A DNA stretch of 10,258 nucleotides from JBDHDH01 sp039591615 (lineage in GTDB: Bacteria; Gemmatimonadota; Gemmatimonadetes; Gemmatimonadales; GWC2-71-9): positions 1 to 10,258 of the forward strand of contig JBDHDH010000174.1 in assembly GCA_039591615.1 (NCBI GenBank), in the 5' to 3' direction. Shown piece by piece: positions 1 to 6,889 of this stretch (the first letter of the stretch is position 1; each line of letters starts with the position of its first letter). The notes under the pieces are model-generated. The model saw nothing but the letters and a program-made list of their open reading frames with translations. It was not told where the DNA came from and did no database searches. The translations under genes were made by a program, and so were the position numbers.

Positions 1-1
1 G

Positions 2-430
2 CTCCTCTGGATGGCTGCTACGTCGACAGGGTGTTACCGATACGTGCCCCTCGAGACAGGAGCGGGTGGCCCCGCGCTGGGCGATGAGATCAGGGCGTAC
101 CTCTCCGTGCCGGATCGTGTGCAACTGTAGCACCTCGCGGCGGAGGACGTCGTTCAGGGCGACGGTGAGTTCGTCAATTGGGATGACCAACGTCTCGTGC
201 TGTCCGCCTTCTGGGTCAAGGCCAATACGGGCCTCGAATTCAGAGGCGTGGGCGAGACCGTCGTCCTCACCCGCAGCTCCATCGCCACGGTGGAGAAGAA
301 GAAGTTCTCACCTGTGGGCACATTGAGCATCACCGCACTCATTGTCGCAGTCGGCATCCTCGGTGGGCTCGCGCTTGGCAGCGCGGGCTTCGGCTCGGAA
401 CAGCGCCGCCCACCTCCCCCCCAACAGTAG
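2..430 (+). pseudogene. CYRYVP-type lipoprotein with C-terminal membrane helix, interrupted by an in-frame amber codon (5' end outside window)
   Basis: The frame at position 2 encodes the end of a signal peptide with a lipobox-like S-T-G-C, then CYRYVPLETG, and runs to TAG at 128-130. The same frame continues without another stop to TAG at 428-430. Both halves read as one protein: a soluble beta-rich part (EFVNWDDQRLVLSAF, GETVVLTRSSIATVEKKKF), then a hydrophobic glycine-rich helix (TLSITALIVAVGILGGLALG) and a Pro/Gln tail. This layout, a CYRY-type lipoprotein with a late glycine-rich helix, is one I associate with small Gemmatimonadota lipoproteins of unknown function. The TAG sits where CAG (Gln) would fit, so a single C-to-T change is the simplest explanation. 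The gene may be dead, or the base may be a sequencing error. A downstream start at GTG 197 would leave only the C-terminal half. The RCC1 gene begins 7 bases after the final stop. Confidence 0.62.
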
Positions 431-437
431 GTTGGGC

Positions 438-1601
438 ATGGTTTCGCCCAAGAAGAGACCCACGGTAGCTCACCTCGTTACCGCGATCGCGCTCGGATGC
501 GCCGCGGGCGCGTGCGGCTCCGATGACGGCCCGTCGGGTCCCGGTACCACGGCGTTCGCCTCCCTGAGCGCGGGAGGCCTGCACACGTGCGGGCTCACAT
601 CCACGGGTGAGGCGTTCTGCTGGGGCTTCAATGACGCCGGGCGGCTCGGCGACGGCACGACCGGCGATCGCTCGATTCCCACGGCCGTGGCAGGCGGGGC
701 GACGTTCACGTCGCTGAAGGCCGGCACTCCTCACACCTGCGGCGCTGGCACTGACGGTCTCGCGTACTGCTGGGGCCAAAATGAGCGCGGGCAGCTGGGG
801 GACGGAACCGCGACGGACCGCAGCACACCGGTGGCCGTGGCGGGCGGCTTTGACGCCGAGTATGTCGGGGCGGGCGGCACGCATTCCTGCGGCCTCGCAC
901 CCGACGGTACCGCCTCCTGCTGGGGCGACAACGACGACGGCCAACTCGGAGACGGGACGAGCGCGCCCAGCGTGTTACCCGTGGCCGTTGCCCAGGCCAT
1001 CGTGTTCCAGTCACTGCGCCTGGGCGTTGCGCACACCTGCGGCGTGACCAGCGACGGCGTGGCGTACTGCTGGGGCCGTGGGCTCTCGGGTCAGGTCGGC
1101 AACGGAACGGGGATCGACGAGAACGCGCCCGTCTCCGTGGGTGGTGCACTGCGTTTCGGATCCGTAGTCACCGGTGGTTTCCACACCTGCGGCCTGACGG
1201 CAGCCGGCGAACTGTACTGCTGGGGCGCTAACGCATCCGGCCAGCTCGGAAACGGTGACAACATCGCGCAGGCGTCTCCGGTTTCCGTCGCGCAAGGGCT
1301 TGCCTTCGAAGCCGTGGCTGCGGGGTTGGAACACACCTGCGCTCTTACCGCCGCCGGCGAGCTGTACTGCTGGGGGCGCAACGATCGCGGCCAGGTGGGC
1401 GATGGCTCAGCCGATGATCGCAACACGCCCGTTCCCGTGACAGGGGGGCACACTTTTCGGTCGGTGACGGTTGGCGGATTGCACACCTGCGGCATCACCA
1501 CCGCCGGCGAGGCGTTCTGCTGGGGAGAGAACGGGAACGGACAGCTGGGCACGGGATCGGGCGGAGACCAGAGCCGTCCCGCCCCCGTCTCGAGCCCCTG
1601 A
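438..1601 (+). CDS. RCC1-repeat (alpha-tubulin-suppressor-like) lipoprotein, seven repeats
   Basis: The 387-residue protein has a basic N-terminus (MVSPKKRP), a hydrophobic stretch and Cys21/Cys26. Cys26 (AAGAC, then GSDDGPSGPG) is the more likely lipidated residue. From Phe40 it consists of seven 50-residue units with the pattern F-x-S-V-x-x-G-G-x-H-T-C-G-L-T-x-x-G-E-x-x-C-W-G-x-N-x-x-G-Q-L-G-D-G. The units are in exact register: HTC/HSC cysteines lie at 51, 101, 151, 201, 251, 301 and 351, and CWG cysteines at 61, 111, 161, 211, 261, 311 and 361. Seven RCC1 units make a closed seven-bladed propeller. Two cysteines per blade in an exported protein suggest disulfides within blades (inference). 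The start at 438 is chosen over in-frame ATG 342 because 342 overlaps the upstream gene and would place a long hydrophilic stretch ahead of the signal peptide. The role is probably surface binding; the ligand is unknown. Confidence 0.9.
   Translation: MVSPKKRPTVAHLVTAIALGCAAGACGSDDGPSGPGTTAFASLSAGGLHTCGLTSTGEAFCWGFNDAGRLGDGTTGDRSIPTAVAGGATFTSLKAGTPHTCGAGTDGLAYCWGQNERGQLGDGTATDRSTPVAVAGGFDAEYVGAGGTHSCGLAPDGTASCWGDNDDGQLGDGTSAPSVLPVAVAQAIVFQSLRLGVAHTCGVTSDGVAYCWGRGLSGQVGNGTGIDENAPVSVGGALRFGSVVTGGFHTCGLTAAGELYCWGANASGQLGNGDNIAQASPVSVAQGLAFEAVAAGLEHTCALTAAGELYCWGRNDRGQVGDGSADDRNTPVPVTGGHTFRSVTVGGLHTCGITTAGEAFCWGENGNGQLGTGSGGDQSRPAPVSSP
555..1601 (+). repeat. Seven tandem 150-bp RCC1-coding units
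   Basis: Units start at 555, 705, 855, 1005, 1155, 1305 and 1455 with no length change between them; the last is slightly shorter. They are diverged at DNA level but share in-phase blocks such as CACACCTGCGGC and TACTGCTGGGG. They are coding repeats, not a CRISPR array. Confidence 0.85.
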
Positions 1602-1643
1602 TCCGAGAGCATCGGCGTGCGTCTCCGATGGTGCGAGGCGCGC

Positions 1644-1733
1644 GTGAAGCGGCCACGAACCCTCCACACCTTCCTTGGCGCCGCCCTGTTCTTCGTTCCA
1701 CTTACCGCGTGCGCAACGTCCGTTACGAGGTGA
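1644..1733 (+). CDS. Possible 29-residue lipoprotein peptide, or remnant of a lipoprotein gene
   Basis: This short frame starts at GTG and encodes a basic N-terminus (MKRPRTLH-like, with GTG read as Met), a hydrophobic core (TFLGAALFFVPL) and a lipobox L-T-A-C with Cys23. Six residues follow before TGA. The arrangement matches a bacterial lipoprotein signal peptide almost exactly, but hardly any mature protein follows. It could be an entericidin-sized lipopeptide or the 5' remnant of a longer gene. The ribosome site (AGGCG) is weak. It lies in the 228-base gap between the RCC1 and CRTAC1-like genes, where I see nothing else convincing. Confidence 0.28.
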   Translation: MKRPRTLHTFLGAALFFVPLTACATSVTR

Positions 1734-1829
1734 TCGCTCGGCCATGTCAGTCAAGGAGAAGCGGGAGCGATCTTGTTCTTCGGAAAGGGTGAGCGCCGGG
1801 TCTACGTGTGCTCTTAGGCCGTTCGTCCG

Positions 1830-3434
1830 GTGAGATCGATCCCACATTTGTTTCTTGGCTTCGGCTTGCTCGTGCCGAACCTGTCGTTCGGGCAGGTGAG
1901 GTTCGTGGAAGTGGGCCGGCACGCGGGAATCAATCACGCCTGCCACGATACGAACCGCGTCTGCGGAGGGGCAGCATTCTTCGACTTCGACAAGGATGGC
2001 TACCCCGACCTCTACCTGACCAGTGGCACCAAGGCGGACAAGCTCTACCGAAACAAGGGCGATGGGACGTTCCGCGACGTCACCAAACGGGCGGGCCTCT
2101 CATTCATGAAGGAGTTTACGACGGTCGGCGTGGTGACCGGTGACATCGATAACGACGGCCACCGCGACATCTTTGTGACCACTGCCGACGGCTTCCCCAA
2201 TGTGCTCCTCCGCAACAACGGAGACGGGACTTTCACTGATATTTCGGAGCGGGCGGGTATCACGGGAACAGTGTGGAGCTCCGCCGCCGCATTCGGCGAT
2301 TACGATCTCGACGGGTTTCTCGACCTCTATGTGGCAAATTATGCCACGTACGATGACGAGCCATACGAGGAGCACCTCACCGGAGGAATCGAGAATCAGC
2401 TCTATCGGAACCGCGGCGACAATACGTTCGAGGAGGTTGCAGTCGCCACAGGAGTCAACAACCCCAATGGGCTCACCCTCGGCGTCGCGTTTACCGATAT
2501 CGATGGGGATGGCGATCTCGATCTCTACGTGGCCAACGACTTCGGCTACCTGTTCGAGCCCAACGCATTATTTCAGAACGAGTGGCCGGAAGCCGTGTTC
2601 ACGGATATCAGCGGTGCCTCCGGTACGGCCGCCGAGATCAATGGTATGGGCATCGCCGTGGCCGACTACGATGAGGACGGTGATTTCGACTACTACGTCA
2701 CCAACATTGGCGGCAACTTGCTGCACGGAAACACGGGCAAGGGCACATTCGACAATATGGCCCAGGCGCGCGGCGTGGACGACTCGCTTTCCACCAGCTG
2801 GGGAACAGCGTTCCTTGATTATGACAACGACACACACCTCGATCTCTTGTTTGCAAACGGACGGGTCCTGCCACGATACAACATGGCCGACTTTCGGCAC
2901 GTCGCTCGGCTGCTCAACAAGCATGAAAACAGGTTGTTCAAAGGGGACGGCAAGGGAAATCTGATCGAGGTCTCTGAGGAGGTGGGAATCGCCGACACGA
3001 CTCGCGGCAGAGGGCTGGCCGTAGCCGATGTCGATAACGACGGAGACCTCGACTTCTTCGTCGCCGTCGTGGCACACTCGCCGCGAATACGTGTACGCTC
3101 ACTTCTCTATCGCAACGACGGTGGGAACACCACGAACTGGCTACGGGTACGCCTCGAGGGAACGAACAGTAACAAGGATGGAGTCGGTAGTCTCGTGACG
3201 GTCGTGGCAGGCGGCCGGAGGTGGCTCCGCCAGATCGATGGTGGCTCGTCCTATCTGTCTCACAGCTCGACGGTCGCACACTTCGGCCTCGGCACGCTGA
3301 CGCAGGCGGACAGCGTGATCGTAAGGTGGCCGGGTGGTGGCCAGGACGTGGTTACTGCCGTCACGGCCAACCAAACACTCCACATCGTCGAAGGCTCGCT
3401 ACGCGACATCAGCTCGATGCGGGAGGATCCATGA
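1830..3434 (+). CDS. Secreted CRTAC1-family protein: FG-GAP/VCBS propeller with C-terminal ASPIC/UnbV domain
   Basis: The 534-residue product starts at GTG with a signal peptide (RSIPHLFLGFGLLVPNLSFGQ). Seven calcium-binding-type DxDxDG loops are visible: DFDKDG at 52, DIDNDG at 105, DYDLDG at 157, DIDGDG at 223, DYDEDG at 279, a degenerate DYDNDT at 330, and DVDNDG at 400. Each is followed by a D-L-Y/F-like strand, as in FG-GAP/VCBS propellers. 'LYRN-GDGTF' segments recur at about 72, 127, 191 and 426. Residues 436-522 (NWLRVRLEGTNSNKDGVGS, later VIVRWPGGG) are a typical ASPIC/UnbV domain. Family members are secreted or surface-associated, and several are linked to adhesion or polymer binding. 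A precise role cannot be read here. No strong Shine-Dalgarno precedes the GTG, but the signal peptide supports it. The stop overlaps the next gene's ATG, so the two are probably translationally coupled. Confidence 0.88.
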   Translation: MRSIPHLFLGFGLLVPNLSFGQVRFVEVGRHAGINHACHDTNRVCGGAAFFDFDKDGYPDLYLTSGTKADKLYRNKGDGTFRDVTKRAGLSFMKEFTTVGVVTGDIDNDGHRDIFVTTADGFPNVLLRNNGDGTFTDISERAGITGTVWSSAAAFGDYDLDGFLDLYVANYATYDDEPYEEHLTGGIENQLYRNRGDNTFEEVAVATGVNNPNGLTLGVAFTDIDGDGDLDLYVANDFGYLFEPNALFQNEWPEAVFTDISGASGTAAEINGMGIAVADYDEDGDFDYYVTNIGGNLLHGNTGKGTFDNMAQARGVDDSLSTSWGTAFLDYDNDTHLDLLFANGRVLPRYNMADFRHVARLLNKHENRLFKGDGKGNLIEVSEEVGIADTTRGRGLAVADVDNDGDLDFFVAVVAHSPRIRVRSLLYRNDGGNTTNWLRVRLEGTNSNKDGVGSLVTVVAGGRRWLRQIDGGSSYLSHSSTVAHFGLGTLTQADSVIVRWPGGGQDVVTAVTANQTLHIVEGSLRDISSMREDP

Positions 3435-4009
3435 GCGCTGGGCGGCTGTCACCGTCGCTGTTCGCAGGCTGGACTACCGGCCTCTTCGCCCTGTTCGCCG
3501 CAAGCGCCCTGATGGGTCAGCAGGTTCAGCAGCCGATCGACGTGGTATTCGGCTTCGTGCCGCTGGAGACCGACTGTGACAAACCACTCGCCTGTGCCCT
3601 CGAGATCATCCAACGTGGGGACTCAAGCGTGATGGTCTCGCATCCTGGTGATCGCTATCGGATTGCTTTCGAGAACCGTGCCGACAGGCCGGCCTACGCA
3701 GGATTGCTCGTCGTCTCCGGGGCCATGGACCTCGCAGCGGTCGCGGGCCCGCATCCGCTGTGGCCCAGCGAACCTCGCCTGCTGCCTGATACCATCGTCA
3801 TCGATAATCGACTGGGCACCGACCTGCTGATCCTGTTGGTCGCCGCACGGTATTTTTCCGACAGCGACTTTCCCGCCATCTATGCCCGGGATTTCCACGG
3901 AGACAGCGGATGGCTCGTCGATGATCTTGTGACGTTGGTAGGACGAAACGAGGTGGGCATCCGTGTGGCAAACGTCTACTACCACCAAACGACCAAGCGC
4001 GAGCCGTAG
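3431..4009 (+). CDS. Exported protein of unknown function, coupled to the CRTAC1-like gene
   Basis: The 192-residue protein has an N-terminal signal sequence (LFAGWTTGLFALFAASALMGQQ, cleavage probably near residue 30). A compact beta-rich domain follows. GGGAGG at 3421-3426 lies 4 bases before the ATG, and ATGA overlaps the upstream stop; together these fix the start over in-frame ATG 3221. Visible features are a close cysteine pair (Cys49 and Cys55, DCDKPLAC), a segment HPGDRYRIAFENRADRPAYAGLLVVSG (70-96) and a hydrophobic strand DLLILLVAARYF (131-142). The 'GDRYRIAFEN...AYAGLLVV' part is loosely like DUF4384-type domains, which combine a GD-x-y-F-x-v strand with a following Y-l-y-v-v strand, but I cannot confirm that. 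The coupling suggests it is made together with, and perhaps acts beside, the FG-GAP/UnbV protein. Confidence 0.8.
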   Translation: MSAGRLSPSLFAGWTTGLFALFAASALMGQQVQQPIDVVFGFVPLETDCDKPLACALEIIQRGDSSVMVSHPGDRYRIAFENRADRPAYAGLLVVSGAMDLAAVAGPHPLWPSEPRLLPDTIVIDNRLGTDLLILLVAARYFSDSDFPAIYARDFHGDSGWLVDDLVTLVGRNEVGIRVANVYYHQTTKREP

Positions 4010-4055
4010 CAGGTTCACAGCCACTACCGCTCGCTCAGCCAGCCGATGTGTATCG

Positions 4056-4577
4056 CTAGAAGCGCAGCGCGAGCAGCCTGATTCCTATCTCCGCCCGGCG
4101 CACGGGGGGCAACGGATGGACGTCCTGAAGGCTAACCTGCTTCCAGCGATCACCTGCTACGACAGCCCCTGTGCTCCCACCGATGATGACGCCCGATGCG
4201 AGCCCCGCGGCGACACCTCGTGCGGGATCCATATCGAGACCGCTGAGGAGCGCGGTGACAAACAGACTCACCGCTCCTCCGAGGGCACCTCCAATCAACG
4301 CGCCCGTAGCGGCACCCTGGCGCCAGCGACTGCCCTGCTTGATGTCGAGCCGGCTGAGCGAGCCAAGGGACAGGGTCACGGGCCGGCCCCAGCCGTCCGG
4401 CTCGACGACCATGCTATCCGCTTGGAATGCCACGAAGGTTCCCTCATACGCGTAATCCGCTGCGAAGACACGCACCCGAGCTCCGGGGCGAATGCCAACG
4501 CCGTCCTGCGCTGACGCGGGGAGGCAGGGCAGCAGAGTCGCTGGAGCTACAACCAACAGAGCCGCGAGTGCACGCAT
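4056..4577 (-). CDS. Exported glycine-zipper-like protein of unknown function
   Basis: This is the only clear minus-strand gene, 173 residues long. The start at 4577 is chosen over 4634 because it gives an immediate signal peptide (MRALAALLVVAPATLL...ASA|QDG, signal peptidase I site after Ala23). It also has GGAG 6 bases upstream and a promoter-like pair just beyond. The mature part begins with a beta-rich segment (PGARVRVFAADYAYEGTFVAFQADSMVV, 31-58) that resembles an SH3/OB-like strand set. Two hydrophobic Gly/Ala-rich stretches follow (GALIGGALGGAVSLFVTALL and GVAAGLASGVIIGGSTGAVV). Paired glycine-rich helices like these occur in outer-membrane-associated glycine-zipper proteins. The topology parallels the broken lipoprotein at 2-430 (beta domain, then glycine-rich helix). 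It is convergent with the unknown gene ending at 4009, with 46 bases between the stops and no obvious terminator. Confidence 0.82.
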   Translation of the reverse strand: MRALAALLVVAPATLLPCLPASAQDGVGIRPGARVRVFAADYAYEGTFVAFQADSMVVEPDGWGRPVTLSLGSLSRLDIKQGSRWRQGAATGALIGGALGGAVSLFVTALLSGLDMDPARGVAAGLASGVIIGGSTGAVVAGDRWKQVSLQDVHPLPPVRRAEIGIRLLALRF

Positions 4578-4599
4578 GAGATCTCCATGAGCCGGGCGT

Positions 4600-4627
4600 G
4601 TATTCAAGAGGGGCACTGAGCCGTCAA
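4600..4627 (-). promoter_or_regulatory. Sigma70-like promoter for the minus-strand gene
   Basis: Read on the minus strand, TTGACG (4627-4622) is followed after 16 bases by GAATAC (4605-4600). A second TTGACT lies 7 bases further upstream (4634-4629). Transcription would begin near 4593, about 16 bases before the chosen ATG, which supports the shorter start. It is identified only by eye. Confidence 0.38.
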
Positions 4628-4701
4628 AAGTCAAGATTCATGCCAGTCGCTTCGGACCGCGGGCCCACTCGAACGACCTACCGAGACACCTGCGGGGCTA
4701 C

Positions 4702-4731
4702 TTGATTCCGACCCGCATCTCCAAGTACCCT
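4702..4731 (+). promoter_or_regulatory. Weak candidate promoter for the plug-protein gene
   Basis: TTGATT (4702-4707) and TACCCT (4726-4731) are 18 bases apart and 35 bases ahead of the ATG at 4766, inside the divergent intergenic region. The -10 match is poor, so this is only a candidate. Confidence 0.2.
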
Positions 4732-4765
4732 ACTACGCAAGCGATATACGGGATTCGAAGGCCTC

Positions 4766-5791
4766 ATGACGCAAACCCGGAGCGTATGGCAGACCAATTG
4801 CCTGCTGGCCCTCGTGGCTTCGGCGGCAATCCTGGTCGTCCCGGTACCAGAAGCCATGGCGCAGCAAGCTCCAAGTACCCGGTTGATAGGTGTCGTGCTC
4901 GGTCCCACCGGCGCGGGGCTACAGGGAGTGCAAATTCTCCGCGACACCGAGCTCGTTGCCCTGACTGATGAACGAGGCCATTTCCGAGTAGACGGCGTGA
5001 GGCCCGGTGTTTACTCGCTCACGTTCTTCAAGTCCGGCTATGAACTGCACCGCTACCGCTACGTTTTCCCAGACCGCTTGGAATCCGAAATCGACCTCGG
5101 CGCGGTCGTCCTCCAACCGGTGCAGGAAAGCCTCACCACGCTGACGGGTAGCGTCGTCGACAGTAGCACTACGGATCCTGTCGTTGCGGCGCAGCTCTCA
5201 TTGGATCAAGAGCCCGTAGGGTTGGTCGACGAGACTGGCAGTTTTCAAGTCGACGGAGTGAAGGCTGGCTTTCACACCCTCGAGGTGCGCCGCATCGGGT
5301 ACCAACCCATGTTCGTCGACTTGGAAATACCGGTTGGTCATCCTCAAATCGACCTCATCATCAGGATGACCCCTCTGCCGACCGATTTGCAGGAGGTTGT
5401 GGTCGAAGGAGAGGAGCTCCCCGGGGGTAGCAAGATGCGGCGGTTCTGGAAGCGTTCCCAACTCGGCGTGGGACACTTCATTACTGCTTTCGAAATCGCG
5501 CAGCGTAAACCGCGGGTGCCGACCGACCTGTTGGACAACGTACCTGGGCTCCTTGTGAGGCGAGGACTTTACGGCAATAACACGGTGGAATTGGCACGGC
5601 CCGTCCAAGGATGCTCTTCGCCTATGTATTTCCTCGACGGGGCACGGGTCGGCCCCCAAGACATCGACGCCAGCGTGAACCCACCGAACATCCTGGGGAT
5701 CGAAATCTATACGCGACCCTCCCAGGTACCATCGGAGTTCAACACGCGGGGTGAGCCGAGTTGCGGCGTCATTGCCGTGTGGATGCGATAG
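4766..5791 (+). CDS. Barrel-less TonB plug-domain protein with two carboxypeptidase-regulatory-like domains
   Basis: The 341-residue protein has a signal peptide ending at AMA|QQ (residue 32). Two carboxypeptidase-regulatory-like Ig folds follow: about 39-118 (GVVLGPTGAGLQGVQI...TDERGHFRVDGVRPGVYSL) and about 124-203 (GSVVDSSTTDPVVAAQLSL...DETGSFQVDGVKAGFHTLEV). After the linker LQEVVVEGEEL, residues 225-341 resemble a TonB receptor plug (TDLLDNVPGLLV, YFLDGARVG, IEIYTRPSQVPSEF, CGVIAVWMR). The protein stops there, with no room for a 22-strand barrel, so it cannot itself be a transport pore. Such short plug proteins recur in Gemmatimonadota; their job is unknown and could be binding or partnering with another barrel. 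Cys283 and Cys333 could form a disulfide. GAAGG 5 bases before the ATG supports the start. Confidence 0.85.
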   Translation: MTQTRSVWQTNCLLALVASAAILVVPVPEAMAQQAPSTRLIGVVLGPTGAGLQGVQILRDTELVALTDERGHFRVDGVRPGVYSLTFFKSGYELHRYRYVFPDRLESEIDLGAVVLQPVQESLTTLTGSVVDSSTTDPVVAAQLSLDQEPVGLVDETGSFQVDGVKAGFHTLEVRRIGYQPMFVDLEIPVGHPQIDLIIRMTPLPTDLQEVVVEGEELPGGSKMRRFWKRSQLGVGHFITAFEIAQRKPRVPTDLLDNVPGLLVRRGLYGNNTVELARPVQGCSSPMYFLDGARVGPQDIDASVNPPNILGIEIYTRPSQVPSEFNTRGEPSCGVIAVWMR

Positions 5792-5886
5792 CCGGCAAAT
5801 TGCTGCACCTCGTCGAAACGTCAGCGTCTTCGCACCGAGAGTCGCAGATCGGCCGGAGCCGTCGCCTGCCCACGGATTGCAGGAGG

Positions 5887-6218
5887 GTGCCGATTCATCG
5901 GTTCCGTCGGATCACGGTTGCCATGAGCTGCCTCACGGCAGCTGCGACCCTCGGCGCTTGCGAGTCGTTCGGCCCCGACGACGTCTCTGGGATCTACAGC
6001 CTCGTGACCGTCAACGGCGAAGGCATTCCTAACCTGGTGGCCTTGGGCGCGGACACCATCACCATCCTCAGCGGCTGGGCGCAATTGAACACCAACCTCA
6101 CCTGCAAGTCGGGTCTACGTTGACGAACGATCGCGGCCAGACTCTGGCCGGACGAGCCGACGGAATTAGTCTGCTTCTCACTGATGACAATGGAGATGTG
6201 TGGCTGTTCCGTGATTAG
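5887..6218 (+). pseudogene. Small lipoprotein broken by a frame change near 6110
   Basis: From GTG 5887 (or ATG 5923) the frame encodes a lipoprotein signal (HRFRRITVAMSCLTAAATLGAC), then ESFGPDDVSGIYSLVTVNGEGIPN. It hits TGA at 6121-6123. The -1 frame then carries a convincing C-terminal end (TLTNDRGQTLAGRADGISL, then LLTDDNGDVWLFRD) that stops at TAG 6216-6218. Small lipoproteins I recall from this type of genome begin with 'G-x-Y-x-L-V-x-V-N-G-x-x-L/I-P' and end with 'TL-T-D-x-G-x-x-x-x-F/L-x-R', as these two frames do in sequence. About 20-30 residues of the usual middle may also be missing, so a deletion is possible as well as a 1-base error. GTG 5887 gives the normal basic N-terminus, but AGGAGG abuts it directly, so the exact start is uncertain. 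Confidence 0.5.
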
Positions 6219-6297
6219 GGCAGAGAGTCGGTGGAGCATTACGCGCCCTTTTCTGATCGCACGTCCCCCTGATGTACATGATCGGGGAACCCGGACC

Positions 6298-6702
6298 ATG
6301 TGTTCAGACCTTCGAACCATCCTCGTGTATTCGTCGGTTCTGGCAGCCACCGCCTGCGGAAGCGCGTCTCAATCTGCAGAGACTGAACAGACCGTGCCCC
6401 GTTCCTCTCGCAACGAACTCGTCGCCGCCGATATCATGGCAACGAACGCCGGCTCGGTGTATGATGCCATTCAGCGGCTCCGGCCACGACGGCTGAGGGG
6501 ACGAACCGCGATTGGCGGAGAAGCGGTCCTTCCGGTGCTGTATGCGGACGGAGTGCGAGGCGGCGATTTCTCCTTCCTCCAGTCGATCGGCATCGAGGAA
6601 GTCGAGCATGTCCGGTTCATCAATGCAAGCGACGCCACGACGCGGTGGGGCACAGGCCACGCGGGGGGCGCGATCGAGGTGATCCGGAAGAAGGGTGGGT
6701 AG
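6298..6702 (+). CDS. Lipid-anchored TonB plug-like protein, barrel-less
   Basis: The 134-residue protein starts at ATG 6298 with a lipoprotein signal (MCSDLRTILVYSSVLAATAC, lipidated Cys20) and a Ser/Gln/Glu linker. Residues 39-130 read as a minimal plug domain: NELVAADIMATNAGSVYDAI, LRPRRLRGR, LPVLYADGVRGGD, IEEVEHVRFINASDATTRWG and TGHAGGAIEVI. The 'DGVR-G', 'I-x-x-V/I-x-x-I/V-x-F' and 'G-x-G-H-A-G-G-x-I-x-V' pieces correspond to conserved plug strands, including the final G-G/C-x-I-x-V strand. There is no barrel. I recognise this as a short family common in Gemmatimonadota, of unknown function. In-frame ATG 6184 is rejected because it would bury the signal peptide. It lies one gene after the larger plug protein at 4766-5791, so the two may work in one surface complex (inference). 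Confidence 0.82.
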   Translation: MCSDLRTILVYSSVLAATACGSASQSAETEQTVPRSSRNELVAADIMATNAGSVYDAIQRLRPRRLRGRTAIGGEAVLPVLYADGVRGGDFSFLQSIGIEEVEHVRFINASDATTRWGTGHAGGAIEVIRKKGG

Positions 6703-6889
6703 CAACGACGTACCTCGAGGCTGCACCGGACCTTGGAATAGCCAAGCAGTTGTTTCTCAATTGGGTACAACAACGGAGCATGTCGCCTCACCGCCGAAGC
6801 CGGCTGGTGGCTCCCGGCATCATGCCGCGGCTCTGATGCACGGCAAGCGCCTGCAGCGGGCAGGCAGCGGGACGCCTCGGGGCGGCCGG

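Noticed and set aside
128..430. TAG read as an amino acid (amber recoding) across the genome
   Set aside because: TAG is used as an ordinary final stop by several genes here (for example at 430, 4009, 5791 and 8357).
339..944. Long minus-strand frame opposite the RCC1 gene
   Set aside because: It is a shadow of the high-GC repeat gene: low-complexity Arg/Ala/Pro translation and no plausible signal, motif or ribosome site.
555..1601. Regular 150-bp repeats considered as a CRISPR or non-coding array
   Set aside because: The unit length, the in-frame divergence and the conserved HTCG/CWG residues show a coding RCC1 array.
1610..1630. Hairpin CATCGG/CCGATG after the RCC1 stop considered as a terminator
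   Set aside because: It has only six pairs, a 9-base loop and no T tract.
2200..2964. 254-codon plus-strand frame inside the CRTAC1-like gene
   Set aside because: It is rich in Thr, Ser and Ile runs caused by the repeated GAC/GAT codons of the real frame. The FG-GAP frame has clear motifs and this one has none.
4578..4634. Upstream ATG at 4634 for the minus-strand gene
   Set aside because: It lies upstream of the likely promoter and would put 19 polar residues ahead of the signal peptide.
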